This document shows, piece after piece, positions 52,065-60,798 of a DNA stretch of 64,000 nt. This stretch comes from Chloroflexi bacterium HGW-Chloroflexi-2 (GTDB taxonomy: Bacteria > Chloroflexota > Anaerolineae > Anaerolineales > Anaerolineaceae). Below the pieces are notes generated by a model that was not told where the DNA came from, ran no database searches, and saw nothing but the letters and a program-made list of their open reading frames with translations. The stretch lies in the NCBI GenBank assembly GCA_002840735.1, contig PHBY01000004.1, forward strand, positions 1 through 64,000, written 5' to 3'. How positions within the stretch are numbered: the stretch's first letter is position 1; each line of letters starts with the position of its first letter. The position numbers were made by a program, and so were the translations under genes.

Positions 52065-52159
52065 AGATTGTTTTCCTTTCTCTCAAATTATTTCGATAGG
52101 AAACATTGACCGAGGCGCTCTTCCATCAGAAAAGGACAATGCTTAATTATGAACTGGTA

Positions 52160-53497
52160 TTACTTCAGGTGAAAAACTACATCCGCCGGCATACCAGGCT
52201 TGAGCTTCAGGTCGGGATTGGGCACAATTAATTTAATGGCATAAACCGTAGCTTGCCGCCCATCGACGGTCTGGACATTGCGAGGGGTGAATTCGGCTTG
52301 CTCCGAGATGTGTGCCACCGTTCCTGTAAAGGTTTCATTGGGGTAGGAATCCACAGTGAGTGAAACCTGATCGCCAAGCTGTATCTTTCCGTATTCGGTT
52401 TCGGGGATGTACACTACCAGTTCCACCTCTTCCAACTGTCCAATTACCATGACCACGCCAGCCGGAGCGACGGTTTCGCCAACTTCCAGGTTACGGATCA
52501 ACACAACCCCATCGGATGGGGCAAGGATGATCGTTTTCGCAATCTGCGCATTAATCAATTCAAGATTTGCCTGCGCCTGTTTAGTAGCGATCTTTGCTTG
52601 CTGGGCGACAGCCTCAGCCTGCTCAAGGGCTTTCTTGGCAGCTATCACTCTGGGCGCATACAACCCGGTTTCGAGTGTACGCGAGTAATCCAATGCCGTG
52701 TTATAGGTTTCCTGGGCAATAAAGACTTTGGCGCGTGCTTCGAGCACATCAACGGCGCCCTCGGTAGTTAACGCTCTATCATAATCTTGTTGGGCATCTT
52801 CTAGGTCATCTTTTGCATCGTCGAAAGCTGTCTGGGCTTCATCCTTTAAAGCCTGGCCTTCACGTGCCTCATTTGCCTTATCCAACACACTTTGAGTAAT
52901 TTGGTAAGCCAGGCGGGCATCAGCAAGCCGCTTCTCTATATCGAGAAAACCCTTACTGGTGGATCGTTGTTCGATCCATGACAAGTTTTCCTGGGCTTGA
53001 CTTAAAGCTTTTTCAGCATCTTCCAGATATGCTTGGGCAGATTCCATTTGTTCAGCCTTGCTAAAATACCAGGAAGGCTGATCAAAATCAGCCGGCATAT
53101 CAGTCAACCAGTCAGCCGTACGATTGGGCTGCTCCTCGCTCAAGGCGGCTTTGATGGCCGAGTCATATTGCACCTGAGCAGATGCTAAACCCGCCTCAGC
53201 TACGACAACGGCAGCTTGAGCTGTTTCCAGGCTGGCAGCGGCAACATTACGTTGAGCACGGAGCAAACTGTCATCCAGACGGAAGATTTCATCACCGGTC
53301 TTGATCTGCGCACCTTCCTCAAAGCTGACCGAAACAACTTGACCGCCAATTTGAGGCGCGATGTTGACTTTAAGTGCGGAAATCGTACCGGAAGCTTTGA
53401 GATCAGTAGTATTTGTGCCGTTAAATGTTACGCAGGCGCTTAACACTATACTTAAAACAATGATGAGAGCTGCTAGTAGATAGAGATGTTTTTTCAT
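52160..53497 (-). CDS. HlyD-family membrane fusion lipoprotein of an ABC exporter
   Basis: The 445-residue protein starts at ATG 53,497; a longer frame upstream lacks a signal. Residues 1-25 are a lipoprotein signal with lipobox VLSAC. A biotinyl-lipoyl-like half (SALKVNIAPQIGGQVVSVSF, EGAQIKTGDEIFRLDDSLL) and a long coiled coil (about 70-330, including LEDAQQDYDRAL) follow. Then come the second lipoyl half (IILAPSDGVVLIRNLEVGET) and a beta domain. This is the adaptor layout of YbhG/HlyD/MacA. It is the last gene of the ABC-2 export operon. Confidence 0.8.
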   Translation of the reverse strand: MKKHLYLLAALIIVLSIVLSACVTFNGTNTTDLKASGTISALKVNIAPQIGGQVVSVSFEEGAQIKTGDEIFRLDDSLLRAQRNVAAASLETAQAAVVVAEAGLASAQVQYDSAIKAALSEEQPNRTADWLTDMPADFDQPSWYFSKAEQMESAQAYLEDAEKALSQAQENLSWIEQRSTSKGFLDIEKRLADARLAYQITQSVLDKANEAREGQALKDEAQTAFDDAKDDLEDAQQDYDRALTTEGAVDVLEARAKVFIAQETYNTALDYSRTLETGLYAPRVIAAKKALEQAEAVAQQAKIATKQAQANLELINAQIAKTIILAPSDGVVLIRNLEVGETVAPAGVVMVIGQLEEVELVVYIPETEYGKIQLGDQVSLTVDSYPNETFTGTVAHISEQAEFTPRNVQTVDGRQATVYAIKLIVPNPDLKLKPGMPADVVFHLK

Positions 53498-53558
53498 TTT
53501 AAACTCCTGAATATTAATGAATTCTTGTGTCAAGAAAGGGAATGTTCCAGATTGGAGG

Positions 53559-54695
53559 CTATAAGCGCTTATGGAACATAAAAACACTGGCAAAGAACAC
53601 AACAAGACTGAATACAGACATTGGCCAGATCCAATTCCATAGGACAAAGAAATCAGCGCCCTTGAGAATGATGCCGCGTACAATCTCAAGGAAATAGGTT
53701 ACTGGTAATAGGTAGCCAGAATAGTAAGCCAGCCAGGGCATATTCTCGCGCGGAAATAACAATCCTGCCAGCAGGAAAGATGGCAGCATAATAAACGATG
53801 ACATATACATTGCCTGCATTTGGGTTCGCGAGATAGTAGAGATCAATACGCCCAGTCCGAGCGAACCGAGCAGGAAAATCAAGCTTAAACCTGCCAGTAA
53901 GGCAATGCTTCCAGCCACTTTCACGCCAAACAGGAACGTACCAGCGCCTACAGTCATGGCTACATTCAGGAAGGCTACCAGCACAAAAGGCAGAATCTTT
54001 CCGAGAATCAATTCCCAAGACCGTACAGGTGAGACAATTAACTGCTCCAAAGTCCCCTGCTCGCGCTCACGTACGATAGCGAAGGCGGTCAGCAACAGGG
54101 TTTGGACTTGCAGAATGACCGCCACCAGGCCGGGTATCATAAAATTCATTCGGCGCATGTCTGGGTTGTACAAATAGAGTATGTGCGTGTCTATTGGCAG
54201 GCTGATAGTCAAGCCTGCTCCACTGCGTTCAAGGCGTTGAATGAGAATTTGTTGCGATGTCGCCTGGCTTACAGTTTCTGCAGCCAGTTGTGCGGTCTGG
54301 GCCACGGTCGGATTTGAACCGTCAATATAAAACTGGATTGCTCCCACTCCGCCGGTGCTGATGTTACGCCCAAAATCTTCGGGGATATAAATACCCGCCT
54401 TGACCGTGCCAGCATCAAGCATCTCCAGAATTTCAGCTTCATTTTGAGCAATGTGGGTGACCATGTAGAATCCACTCGCGCTGAATTTCTCCAGCAGGGT
54501 GCGGCTGGCGTCCGTACGTGAGAGATCAGCTACTGCCAAAGGCAAATCTTCCACATCATTGGCAACTGCATATCCCAGCAGAATCAACATCATCACTGGC
54601 ATAATAATGACTAATGCCAGCGTACGCGGGTCGCGGATAATATGCAGCCATTCTTTGCGAACAATTGTCGCCATGCGGCGAAAACCCTGTCCCAT
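53559..54695 (-). CDS. ABC-2 type transporter permease
   Basis: The 378-residue protein has an N-terminal helix (about 22-42), a large extracytoplasmic loop (to about 170) and five C-terminal helices with the ABC-2 signature region VREREQGTLEQLIVSPVRSW, then ELILGKILPFVLVAF. This is the YhiH/YbhS class. It overlaps nothing and follows its ATPase by nine bases. Only one permease gene is seen, whereas Ybh systems have two, so it may act as a homodimer. Confidence 0.8.
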   Translation of the reverse strand: MGQGFRRMATIVRKEWLHIIRDPRTLALVIIMPVMMLILLGYAVANDVEDLPLAVADLSRTDASRTLLEKFSASGFYMVTHIAQNEAEILEMLDAGTVKAGIYIPEDFGRNISTGGVGAIQFYIDGSNPTVAQTAQLAAETVSQATSQQILIQRLERSGAGLTISLPIDTHILYLYNPDMRRMNFMIPGLVAVILQVQTLLLTAFAIVREREQGTLEQLIVSPVRSWELILGKILPFVLVAFLNVAMTVGAGTFLFGVKVAGSIALLAGLSLIFLLGSLGLGVLISTISRTQMQAMYMSSFIMLPSFLLAGLLFPRENMPWLAYYSGYLLPVTYFLEIVRGIILKGADFFVLWNWIWPMSVFSLVVFFASVFMFHKRL

Positions 54696-54704
54696 GTATA
54701 CCTC

Positions 54705-55658
54705 CTATTCGATTTCTGCCCGCAAACGCAGGCGATTTTCTTTGTCGACCAGGGAAACGAATACGTCTTCCAAAGATGGCAGAACGCTGTCGATGCGTCG
54801 GGGATCAATGCCATTCTGAACCAACGCCTGCCGGATGGCGTGCTCTGCTGTTTCTGTCTCGACCAGTACGTGGAGCGACACACCGTGCGCAGCCACGTCT
54901 GTCACTTCAGGCAAGGCTTGCAGAACAGGTTCGGCGGCTCCGGGTTGGTCGCAGTCTACTTCAAGCAAAACCCCTTCCATCGCTTCCTTGAGCGAATCGG
55001 GGTCGTTCAGCGCGATTAGCCGTGCATTGTACATCATGCCGATCATGTTGCAAAACTCGGCTTCATCCATGTAGTGGGTGGTCGCCAGCACGCTTACGCC
55101 CTGCCCGGCGAGGGTATAAATCATCTCCCAAAACTCGCGGCGCGAAATGGGGTCCACGCCTGCAGTAGGTTCATCCAGAAACAGCATTGGCGGCTCATGA
55201 ACGATGGCGCAAGCCAGCGCTAACCGCTGCCGCCACGCGCCGGAAAGGTCGGCGGTCCGTTGCTTTTCATGCCCGCGCAGGCCCGCCATGTCAATCAATT
55301 CTGCCAGGCGCGATTTGAATGTCTCACGCTTTACGCCATACAGGTTAGCGTAAAAATCCAGATTCTCATACACAGTCAGGTCGTTATAGAGTGCAAATTT
55401 CTGTGACATGTAGCCAATATGCTGCTTTACATCCTCTACCTGCCTGGCGACATCGAATCCCATCACCCGCGCTTCTCCTGAAGTGGGCTTTAGAATTCCA
55501 CACAACATCCGAATGGTGGTTGTCTTTCCCGCCCCGTTCGGTCCAAGCAATCCGAAAATCTCGCCGCGCGGAATTTCAAAATCGACCTGGTCCACGGCTG
55601 TAAAATCACCGAACAGGCGTGTCAATTGAACAGCTTCAACGGCGTTCTCTACACTCAT
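54705..55658 (-). CDS. ABC transporter ATPase, export type (second)
   Basis: The 317-residue protein has Walker A GLLGPNGAGKTTTIRMLCG (about 35-53), a Q-loop in GYMSQKFALYNDL, and Walker B PPMLFLDEPTAGVDPISRRE. The signature region reads RTADLSGAWRQRLALACAIV: the usual LSGG is changed to LSGA. It overlaps the other ATPase gene by four bases. In YbhF the two nucleotide-binding domains are fused; here they are separate genes, and the altered signature points to one degenerate site in the pair. Confidence 0.85.
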   Translation of the reverse strand: MSVENAVEAVQLTRLFGDFTAVDQVDFEIPRGEIFGLLGPNGAGKTTTIRMLCGILKPTSGEARVMGFDVARQVEDVKQHIGYMSQKFALYNDLTVYENLDFYANLYGVKRETFKSRLAELIDMAGLRGHEKQRTADLSGAWRQRLALACAIVHEPPMLFLDEPTAGVDPISRREFWEMIYTLAGQGVSVLATTHYMDEAEFCNMIGMMYNARLIALNDPDSLKEAMEGVLLEVDCDQPGAAEPVLQALPEVTDVAAHGVSLHVLVETETAEHAIRQALVQNGIDPRRIDSVLPSLEDVFVSLVDKENRLRLRAEIE

Positions 55659-56602
55659 GCCTGCTCCTTCTGCTTTTCCACCAAATATATGAATACATCC
55701 TCCATCAAAATACGCGCTTCTCTCAGAATGCTGATTTGCGCCCCGGCTTTTTTCAAATTATCATCGATTCGTGGCATGACCGTATCAGGGTTGTCAACCG
55801 ACAAGCGCAGGCGGTCGCCGACGGCTCTCCAACTCAACACACCATCGGTCTGGTCTGCTACGGCGCGCAAGGTGTGCCGTGGTCTGGCTTTAACCTCCAC
55901 AATTTGGAAGGGCATTTGATTTTCCAGTTCGATAGGAGCACCGGTTATAAGCATACGTCCCTGGTTGATGATGCTTACGGTACTGCACCGCTCGGCTTCA
56001 TCCATGTAAGGTGTGCTGACCAATACGGTTACGCCTTGCTGGATGACCTTTGCAAGCAAATGCCACAACTCACGTCTTGAAACCGGGTCCACGCCGGTGG
56101 TGGGCTCGTCCAACAGCAAAATCTTCGGCTCGTGGATAAGGGCGCAGGCGAGGGCAAGTTTTTTGCGCATCCCGCCAGAAAGGTTCTCACTGCGGCGGGT
56201 GGTGAACTCAGTAAGCCGGGCAAACTCCAGCAATTCATCAATACGTTTTTTTTGTTCCCTGGCAGGTACATCGTTGATGTCGGCAAAGAATTTCAGGTTT
56301 TCCATCACGCTCAAATCGGGATATAAACTGAAGGCTTGTGGCATGTACCCTAACAATGCCCGCACTTCTTCGGATTGTTTCATTACGTCAAAACCCGCCA
56401 GTTGAGCGGAACCTGATGTCGGTTCCATCACGGTGGACAGAATGCGGAGGAGTGTGGTTTTTCCCGCACCGTCGGGACCGACCAGTCCATACAGTTGACC
56501 GGACTCGACAGTCAGGTCAATCGTATCAATAGCCGGACGGTCCTCTTTTTTTTGCCCGGGATAACGTTTTATAAGTTGAAGAGATTCAATCGCTATACTC
56601 AT
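55655..56602 (-). CDS. ABC transporter ATPase, export type (first)
   Basis: The 315-residue protein has Walker A GLVGPDGAGKTTLLRILST (about 38-56), Q-loop GYMPQAFSLYPDL, signature SENLSGGMRKKLALACALI and Walker B PKILLLDEPTTGVDPVSRRE, all canonical. A C-terminal domain of about 90 residues is typical of drug-export ATPases. It is the first structural gene after the regulator. The 17-bp motif shared with the regulator's leader lies six bases before its ATG. Confidence 0.85.
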   Translation of the reverse strand: MSIAIESLQLIKRYPGQKKEDRPAIDTIDLTVESGQLYGLVGPDGAGKTTLLRILSTVMEPTSGSAQLAGFDVMKQSEEVRALLGYMPQAFSLYPDLSVMENLKFFADINDVPAREQKKRIDELLEFARLTEFTTRRSENLSGGMRKKLALACALIHEPKILLLDEPTTGVDPVSRRELWHLLAKVIQQGVTVLVSTPYMDEAERCSTVSIINQGRMLITGAPIELENQMPFQIVEVKARPRHTLRAVADQTDGVLSWRAVGDRLRLSVDNPDTVMPRIDDNLKKAGAQISILREARILMEDVFIYLVEKQKEQA

Positions 56603-56608
56603 GTCACC

Positions 56609-56625
56609 TTTCCAAAAAGACCAAA
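56609..56625 (-). promoter_or_regulatory. Copy 1 of a 17-bp operator-like motif
   Basis: TTTCCAAAAAGACCAAA (plus strand) lies directly before the first ABC ATPase start and is identical to 57,361-57,377 before the regulator gene. On the minus strand it contains TTTGG twice with a 9-bp period. It probably binds the HTH regulator encoded next to it. Confidence 0.55.
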
Positions 56626-56641
56626 GAGTTATGCAAAAATT

Positions 56642-57352
56642 TTATGCCTTGAAGATTGGAGCAAATACATCTTTCATACTGTCACCCAACCGGCGGCACA
56701 GGCGCGGTTCCATATCCATGACAAGCGACTGGTAACGGCGGATGTGCCCCAGAAAGAGCTTATTCCATTCCACATCACTATTACTTTCATTGGCCAGTAA
56801 TCCCAGTGTAAAACCGCCCAGCAGCATCAGACCCGAGCGGGTAACCGTGCCCTTCCATTCAATAATCTGAGGCAGGTGTTCAGCCAGAACCCGACGTCCC
56901 GCTCCTTTGCCAAGCCGCAGGATAACGATGGTCATGACTTCAATGCAATAGCGAAGAACATCTGGAACATCCGGTGGCACACGCGCCAGTATTTCCTCTG
57001 CCAAAACAAGGTCATTCAATCCTCCCCCTTGAATCTTCTCCATGATTTGTGTCCTGACATTTTCCCAGTTGTCTTGGTCAGTATCTCCAGCCAATTCATT
57101 GAACACCTGGTGGGCGCGCTCGGTTGGCAGAAAGACTATTTCGGAACGCCCAACTACTGGTTTATCAGAATTGAGACGGTATTGGGAAGTCACCAAACCT
57201 TTTTCTTCGAGCAGGCGCAGCATGTCGTACGCTGTGAATGGACTGACCCCAATTCTTTCGGCAAGCGCTGAATAATGAATCGGACCATTCAATTCGCGAT
57301 ACAGGTCAAGCAAGCGGTGAACAAAAGTTTCCTGACGATGAGTGAGTTTCAT
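56642..57352 (-). CDS. Winged-helix regulator of the ABC export operon (GbsR/MarR-like)
   Basis: The 236-residue protein starts at ATG 57,352; the frame upstream covers the operator. The N-terminal wHTH (about 5-80) has LAERIGVSPFTAYDMLRLLE and EKGLVTSQYRL. A long helical domain follows (about 90-236; VLRYCIEVMTIVILRLGKG), probably for ligand binding or dimerisation. It is the promoter-proximal gene of the exporter operon and probably represses it from the twin 17-bp motifs. Confidence 0.7.
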   Translation of the reverse strand: MKLTHRQETFVHRLLDLYRELNGPIHYSALAERIGVSPFTAYDMLRLLEEKGLVTSQYRLNSDKPVVGRSEIVFLPTERAHQVFNELAGDTDQDNWENVRTQIMEKIQGGGLNDLVLAEEILARVPPDVPDVLRYCIEVMTIVILRLGKGAGRRVLAEHLPQIIEWKGTVTRSGLMLLGGFTLGLLANESNSDVEWNKLFLGHIRRYQSLVMDMEPRLCRRLGDSMKDVFAPIFKA

Positions 57353-57360
57353 AGTTGTTT

Positions 57361-57417
57361 TTTCCAAAAAGACCAAAAATTAGATGAAATTTTACTTCCT
57401 CGTAGTGAATATGTCAA
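57361..57417 (-). promoter_or_regulatory. Promoter of the ABC export operon with operator copy 2
   Basis: On the minus strand TTGACA (57,417-57,412) and TAAAAT (57,394-57,389) are 17 bases apart, a good sigma-70 type promoter. The start of transcription is expected near 57,382. The 17-bp motif TTTCCAAAAAGACCAAA (57,361-57,377) follows just after it, where bound repressor would block elongation. Confidence 0.65.
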
Positions 57418-57678
57418 GAAGAAGCGGACAGGAGAAGTGACATAGGTTTTTTTAAAATTGTAATTTCAGTAACATAATATTGTATAAAAACAAGAATTAA
57501 CAAATTTTCATTTAAGAGATTTAGACTCACAGGGATTGTTATCGATAAAGTCGAACAAACATTGAGATATTATCACCACATTAAGAAAGAAATTTATGAT
57601 TGGAATAAATTTTCTCTTGATTTTGGTCACCTGAATTTGCAATAATAATCTATACTAAAGTGATGGAGAATTCACATC
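57418..57678. other. Divergent intergenic region between exporter regulator and ECF sigma gene
   Basis: This AT-rich region has a possible -10 (TATACT at 57,651-57,656) about 23 bases before the sigma factor gene. No clear -35 accompanies it. Nothing else was recognised. Confidence 0.35.
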
Positions 57679-58311
57679 ATGCACCGAACGAATGAGGATT
57701 GGTTGACAGATCTGCATGCTGCTGGGGAACAAAGAGAAACAGCCCTGTCTGATTTGCACGCCATCATCATCGCCGGGCTTCCGTATGCATTATCAAAATG
57801 GATTCTTCCTGAGGATCCTCGTTTTTCGGCGCTGGTAGAGGAAGTGACCCAGGAGACGATTTTACGTACCATTGCAAAATTAGATACTTTTGAAGGACGC
57901 AGCCAGTTCACCACCTGGGTTCATACCATTGCCGTCCGAATTGCATTATCCGAACTCCGCAGGGCGAAATGGCGTGAGGTCTCGTTGGATGAAATGCAGC
58001 AGGGAAACGACCCTGAGGACGAAGCTCGTGAGATGCCTGATCAAGGCCAAAGTGTGGAAAAAAGCATTGAAAATAAAGAAATGATGCACATGTTGCAACA
58101 GGTAATGTTGCATGAACTTACTGATAAACAACGTAAGGCTTTAATGGCGGTGGCTGTACAGGGTATGCCACTGGAAGAAGTTGCCAGACGCATGGGAACG
58201 GAAAGAAATGCACTCTATAAATTACTGCATGATGCACGTTTAAAGTTAAAAAAACATCTCGAAAAACACGGTTTATCGCCATTGGAAATTCTGGCAATGT
58301 TTGAACAATAA
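57679..58311 (+). CDS. ECF-type RNA polymerase sigma factor
   Basis: The 210-residue protein has sigma region 2 (about 55-105; EEVTQETILRTIAKLDTFEG, then RSQFTTWVHTIAVRIALSEL) and region 4 (about 148-195; LTDKQRKALMAVAVQGMPLE, VARRMGTERNALYKLLHDAR). There is no region 3, as in ECF sigmas. The following gene codes for a protein with a zinc anti-sigma motif and starts 46 bases later, so the two make a usual sigma/anti-sigma operon. Confidence 0.8.
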   Translation: MHRTNEDWLTDLHAAGEQRETALSDLHAIIIAGLPYALSKWILPEDPRFSALVEEVTQETILRTIAKLDTFEGRSQFTTWVHTIAVRIALSELRRAKWREVSLDEMQQGNDPEDEAREMPDQGQSVEKSIENKEMMHMLQQVMLHELTDKQRKALMAVAVQGMPLEEVARRMGTERNALYKLLHDARLKLKKHLEKHGLSPLEILAMFEQ

Positions 58312-58357
58312 CGTAAGGTTTGGAGGTTCAACAGCATCTAATGGTATGGAGAATAAA

Positions 58358-58657
58358 ATGAAATGGTTCGATAAAATTTTTAAACGTAAACAATCTACGC
58401 CACAAAAATCATCTGGAATGGAAATAACTCCTGAGCATGCGAAAAAAATGCTGATGATGATTGAAAAAACACAGGAAAAAGAGCTCTCCTGTGATGAAGT
58501 GCATGCATTACTGGATCAGTATGCAGAAATGTCGTTGCGTGGGGAAGATCCAGCCGAATTGTTACCCCTGGTACATTATCACCTGGATATGTGTCCGGAT
58601 TGTAAGGAAGAATACGAAGCCCTCGCCAGAATTCTCCATGCGCCGATCGAATACTAA
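58358..58657 (+). CDS. Zinc-binding anti-sigma-like protein
   Basis: The 99-residue protein starts at ATG 58,358 after GGAGAATAAA. A basic N-terminus (MKWFDKIFKRK) leads to a helical domain with YHLDMCPDCKEEYE, which has the HxxxCxxC zinc motif of ZAS anti-sigma factors. There is no membrane helix, so it is a cytoplasmic, possibly redox-sensing, anti-sigma. A thiol-redox cluster next door fits that idea. Confidence 0.7.
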   Translation: MKWFDKIFKRKQSTPQKSSGMEITPEHAKKMLMMIEKTQEKELSCDEVHALLDQYAEMSLRGEDPAELLPLVHYHLDMCPDCKEEYEALARILHAPIEY

Positions 58658-58662
58658 AGAAA

Positions 58663-58691
58663 AAAAAATCCGGATTGCTACCGGATTTTTT
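58663..58691. terminator. Bidirectional intrinsic terminator
   Basis: AAAAAATCCGG (58,663-58,673) and CCGGATTTTTT (58,681-58,691) form an 11-bp stem with a 7-base loop, with A and T runs on both sides. It separates the convergent anti-sigma gene and DsbA-like gene and can stop transcription from either direction. Confidence 0.85.
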
Positions 58692-58711
58692 ATTTAATCA
58701 GCGAAGACCAA

Positions 58712-59377
58712 TTAACTTTCTTCCAGATTGAGGATAAGTTCATCAATGATGACGGATAATTGCTCGAAGGAGGGTGGACCGATTAGACGCTGACCATTCA
58801 CCAGGAAGGATGGTACACCTCGGAATCCAAAACCGAGCGCTTCCTGTAATTCAATTTCCACTGTTGCAGTGTGTTTTCCGGAATCGAGACACTGATTAAA
58901 TTCCTCAGAATCCAGTCCTAATTCAGCCGCATATTGTTTTAAGTTATCGGCCTTCAGGGCTGGGGCATTTTGATAAAGCACATCATGGTATTCCCAGAAT
59001 CTCCCCTGGTCATGTGCACAGAATCCTGCTTCAGCTGCCATGGGAGAATCAACAGTGATGACAGGAAAATCATGCCAGACGAAGCGCACCTGATCACCAT
59101 ACTTTTCCAGGACCTGTTCTTTGATTCCAAATTGATGCCAGACCTTGCATGTAATGCAGCCAAAATCCGCAAATTCTGTGATGGTTACCAGCGCTTCTAC
59201 AGCTCCCACTGCCCGTAGCGGTGAACTTTCTGAAACGATGGGTTCGTCAGTTTCATTCTGGTTAAAAAAGTTATTACTAAAAATTACGACGACAATAACC
59301 AGACCTGCTGTGAGCAGCAATAAGGGTAGATACTTCTGAAATCCACGTTTATTTTTATTTTTCTCAAACTTTTTCAT
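58712..59377 (-). CDS. Membrane-anchored DsbA-like thiol oxidoreductase
   Basis: The 221-residue protein has an N-terminal membrane anchor (residues 16-36), then a thioredoxin-like DsbA domain with FADFGCITCKVWHQF (CxxC) and FGFRGVPSFLVNG, containing the cis-Pro. The order and the DQGRFWEYHDVLYQN segment are typical of the extracytoplasmic BdbD/DsbG-like group. It probably oxidises or isomerises thiols in exported proteins. It is divergent from the DUF3179 - CcdA operon. Confidence 0.8.
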   Translation of the reverse strand: MKKFEKNKNKRGFQKYLPLLLLTAGLVIVVVIFSNNFFNQNETDEPIVSESSPLRAVGAVEALVTITEFADFGCITCKVWHQFGIKEQVLEKYGDQVRFVWHDFPVITVDSPMAAEAGFCAHDQGRFWEYHDVLYQNAPALKADNLKQYAAELGLDSEEFNQCLDSGKHTATVEIELQEALGFGFRGVPSFLVNGQRLIGPPSFEQLSVIIDELILNLEES

Positions 59378-59438
59378 ATGAATGACTCCTCATTAAGTGG
59401 TAGGGATTAACCCTTTTGACGACGAAAACACCTCAAAC

Positions 59439-59469
59439 CTTACCTGTTTTTTCAGTCGTATCAGGTAAG
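59439..59469. promoter_or_regulatory. Inverted repeat between divergent redox operons
   Basis: CTTACCTG (59,439-59,446) and CAGGTAAG (59,462-59,469) form a perfect 8-bp inverted repeat separated by 15 bases. It lies in the 156-base gap between the DsbA-like gene and the DUF3179 gene. It could be an operator for both directions. Confidence 0.45.
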
Positions 59470-59533
59470 AAACCATGCAGCATATGCATCTAAAGGAAAA
59501 ATAGCGGTTTGATGAGAAAAAGAGAGGTATGAA

Positions 59534-60772
59534 ATGAAAATTTACTTTGTATTGTTAGCAACAATAACCACATTTATCGTACTGGCTGCCTGCCAGCCAT
59601 CTGGTATCTCTGAAAATGAAATTGTTGTTGCCAACCCGATTCCACCTGAGAACCCCACTGACAACATCGAACCACTTCTGACTGCCACACTGACACCTCA
59701 ATCAACCAATACTCCCCAACAAAAACCTCCGGGAGGGGCTGATCGGGAATTTACTACCGACTTTTCGATTACCTCCATCGATTTTTCGGAAATCTTATCC
59801 GGTGGTCCATCGAGAGATGGTATCCCTGCCATTCTAAAACCGAAATTCGTTGATATCAATGAAGCAGATTCCTGGTTAATGCCTCAGGAACCTGTTGTGC
59901 AGGTATTGGTGAATAACGAAGCCAAGGCTTACCCGATTCAGATTTTGATGTGGCATGAGATTGTCAATGATGAGATCGGCGGTGTCCCGGTATTGGTCAC
60001 TTTCTGTCCTTTGTGTAACACAGCCATTGCTTTTGAAAGGACTGTCAATGGAAGAGCGTTTGATTTCGGCACGACCGGGAGATTGCGCTTCAGCAATTTG
60101 ATCATGTACGATCGCCAGACCGAAACATGGTGGCAGCAAGCGGAAGGCAAAGGGATTGTGGGTAAATTGACAGGCACCCAGCTGGTATTCGTCCCGGCTG
60201 CTATCATCTCCTGGGAGGAATTTAAGAACGCTAATCCCAATGGACTCGTCTTATCAAAGGATACCGGTTTTCTCCGTAATTATGGATCCAATCCGTATGT
60301 TGGCTATGACGATGTAAACCGGCCACCATTTTTGTATCAGGGTCCTGAAACACCGGACAAATTACTACCAGTAGCACGGGTGCTTGCAGTTGAGATTGAA
60401 GAAGAAGCTGTCGCCTACCCCTATGAACTATTAAGTGAAGTAAATGTGGTCAATGATACCGTCGGAGGGAAGGAAATCGCCGTGTTCTGGTCAACCGGTA
60501 CAGCGTCCGCACTGGACACCTTACAGATCGCAGACGGAAGAGATGTTGGTACAGCTATATCCTATAGTCGCCTGCTGAATGGGTCTGTTTTGACTTTCAA
60601 ATACGACGGTCAAAACATTGTGGATGATGAGACCGGCAGCACCTGGGATGTGTTGGGGAAGGCAATTTCTGGAGAATTAGCTGGAAAGCAACTGGAACAG
60701 GTTGTCTCAGTCAATCATTTCTGGTTCTCCTGGGTTGCATTCAAACCCGAAACACGTGTTTACCAACAATAG
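59534..60772 (+). CDS. DUF3179-domain lipoprotein
   Basis: The 412-residue protein has a lipoprotein signal (FIVLAACQPS) and a Pro/Thr-rich spacer (to about 65). Its DUF3179 domain shows the characteristic VLVTFCPLCNTAIAFERTVN, then DFGTTGRLRFSNLIMYDRQT and ETWWQQ. The function of DUF3179 is not established; CPLC could be redox active or bind a metal. It ends 26 bases before the CcdA-like gene, consistent with a thiol-related role. Confidence 0.8.
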   Translation: MKIYFVLLATITTFIVLAACQPSGISENEIVVANPIPPENPTDNIEPLLTATLTPQSTNTPQQKPPGGADREFTTDFSITSIDFSEILSGGPSRDGIPAILKPKFVDINEADSWLMPQEPVVQVLVNNEAKAYPIQILMWHEIVNDEIGGVPVLVTFCPLCNTAIAFERTVNGRAFDFGTTGRLRFSNLIMYDRQTETWWQQAEGKGIVGKLTGTQLVFVPAAIISWEEFKNANPNGLVLSKDTGFLRNYGSNPYVGYDDVNRPPFLYQGPETPDKLLPVARVLAVEIEEEAVAYPYELLSEVNVVNDTVGGKEIAVFWSTGTASALDTLQIADGRDVGTAISYSRLLNGSVLTFKYDGQNIVDDETGSTWDVLGKAISGELAGKQLEQVVSVNHFWFSWVAFKPETRVYQQ

Positions 60773-60798
60773 ACAAAGGAGAGCAGGGAAAGAAAACG

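Noticed and set aside
54642-55019. Long plus-strand frames antisense to the ABC ATPase
   Set aside because: The minus strand encodes a complete ATPase with Walker motifs. The plus frames lack motifs and starts.
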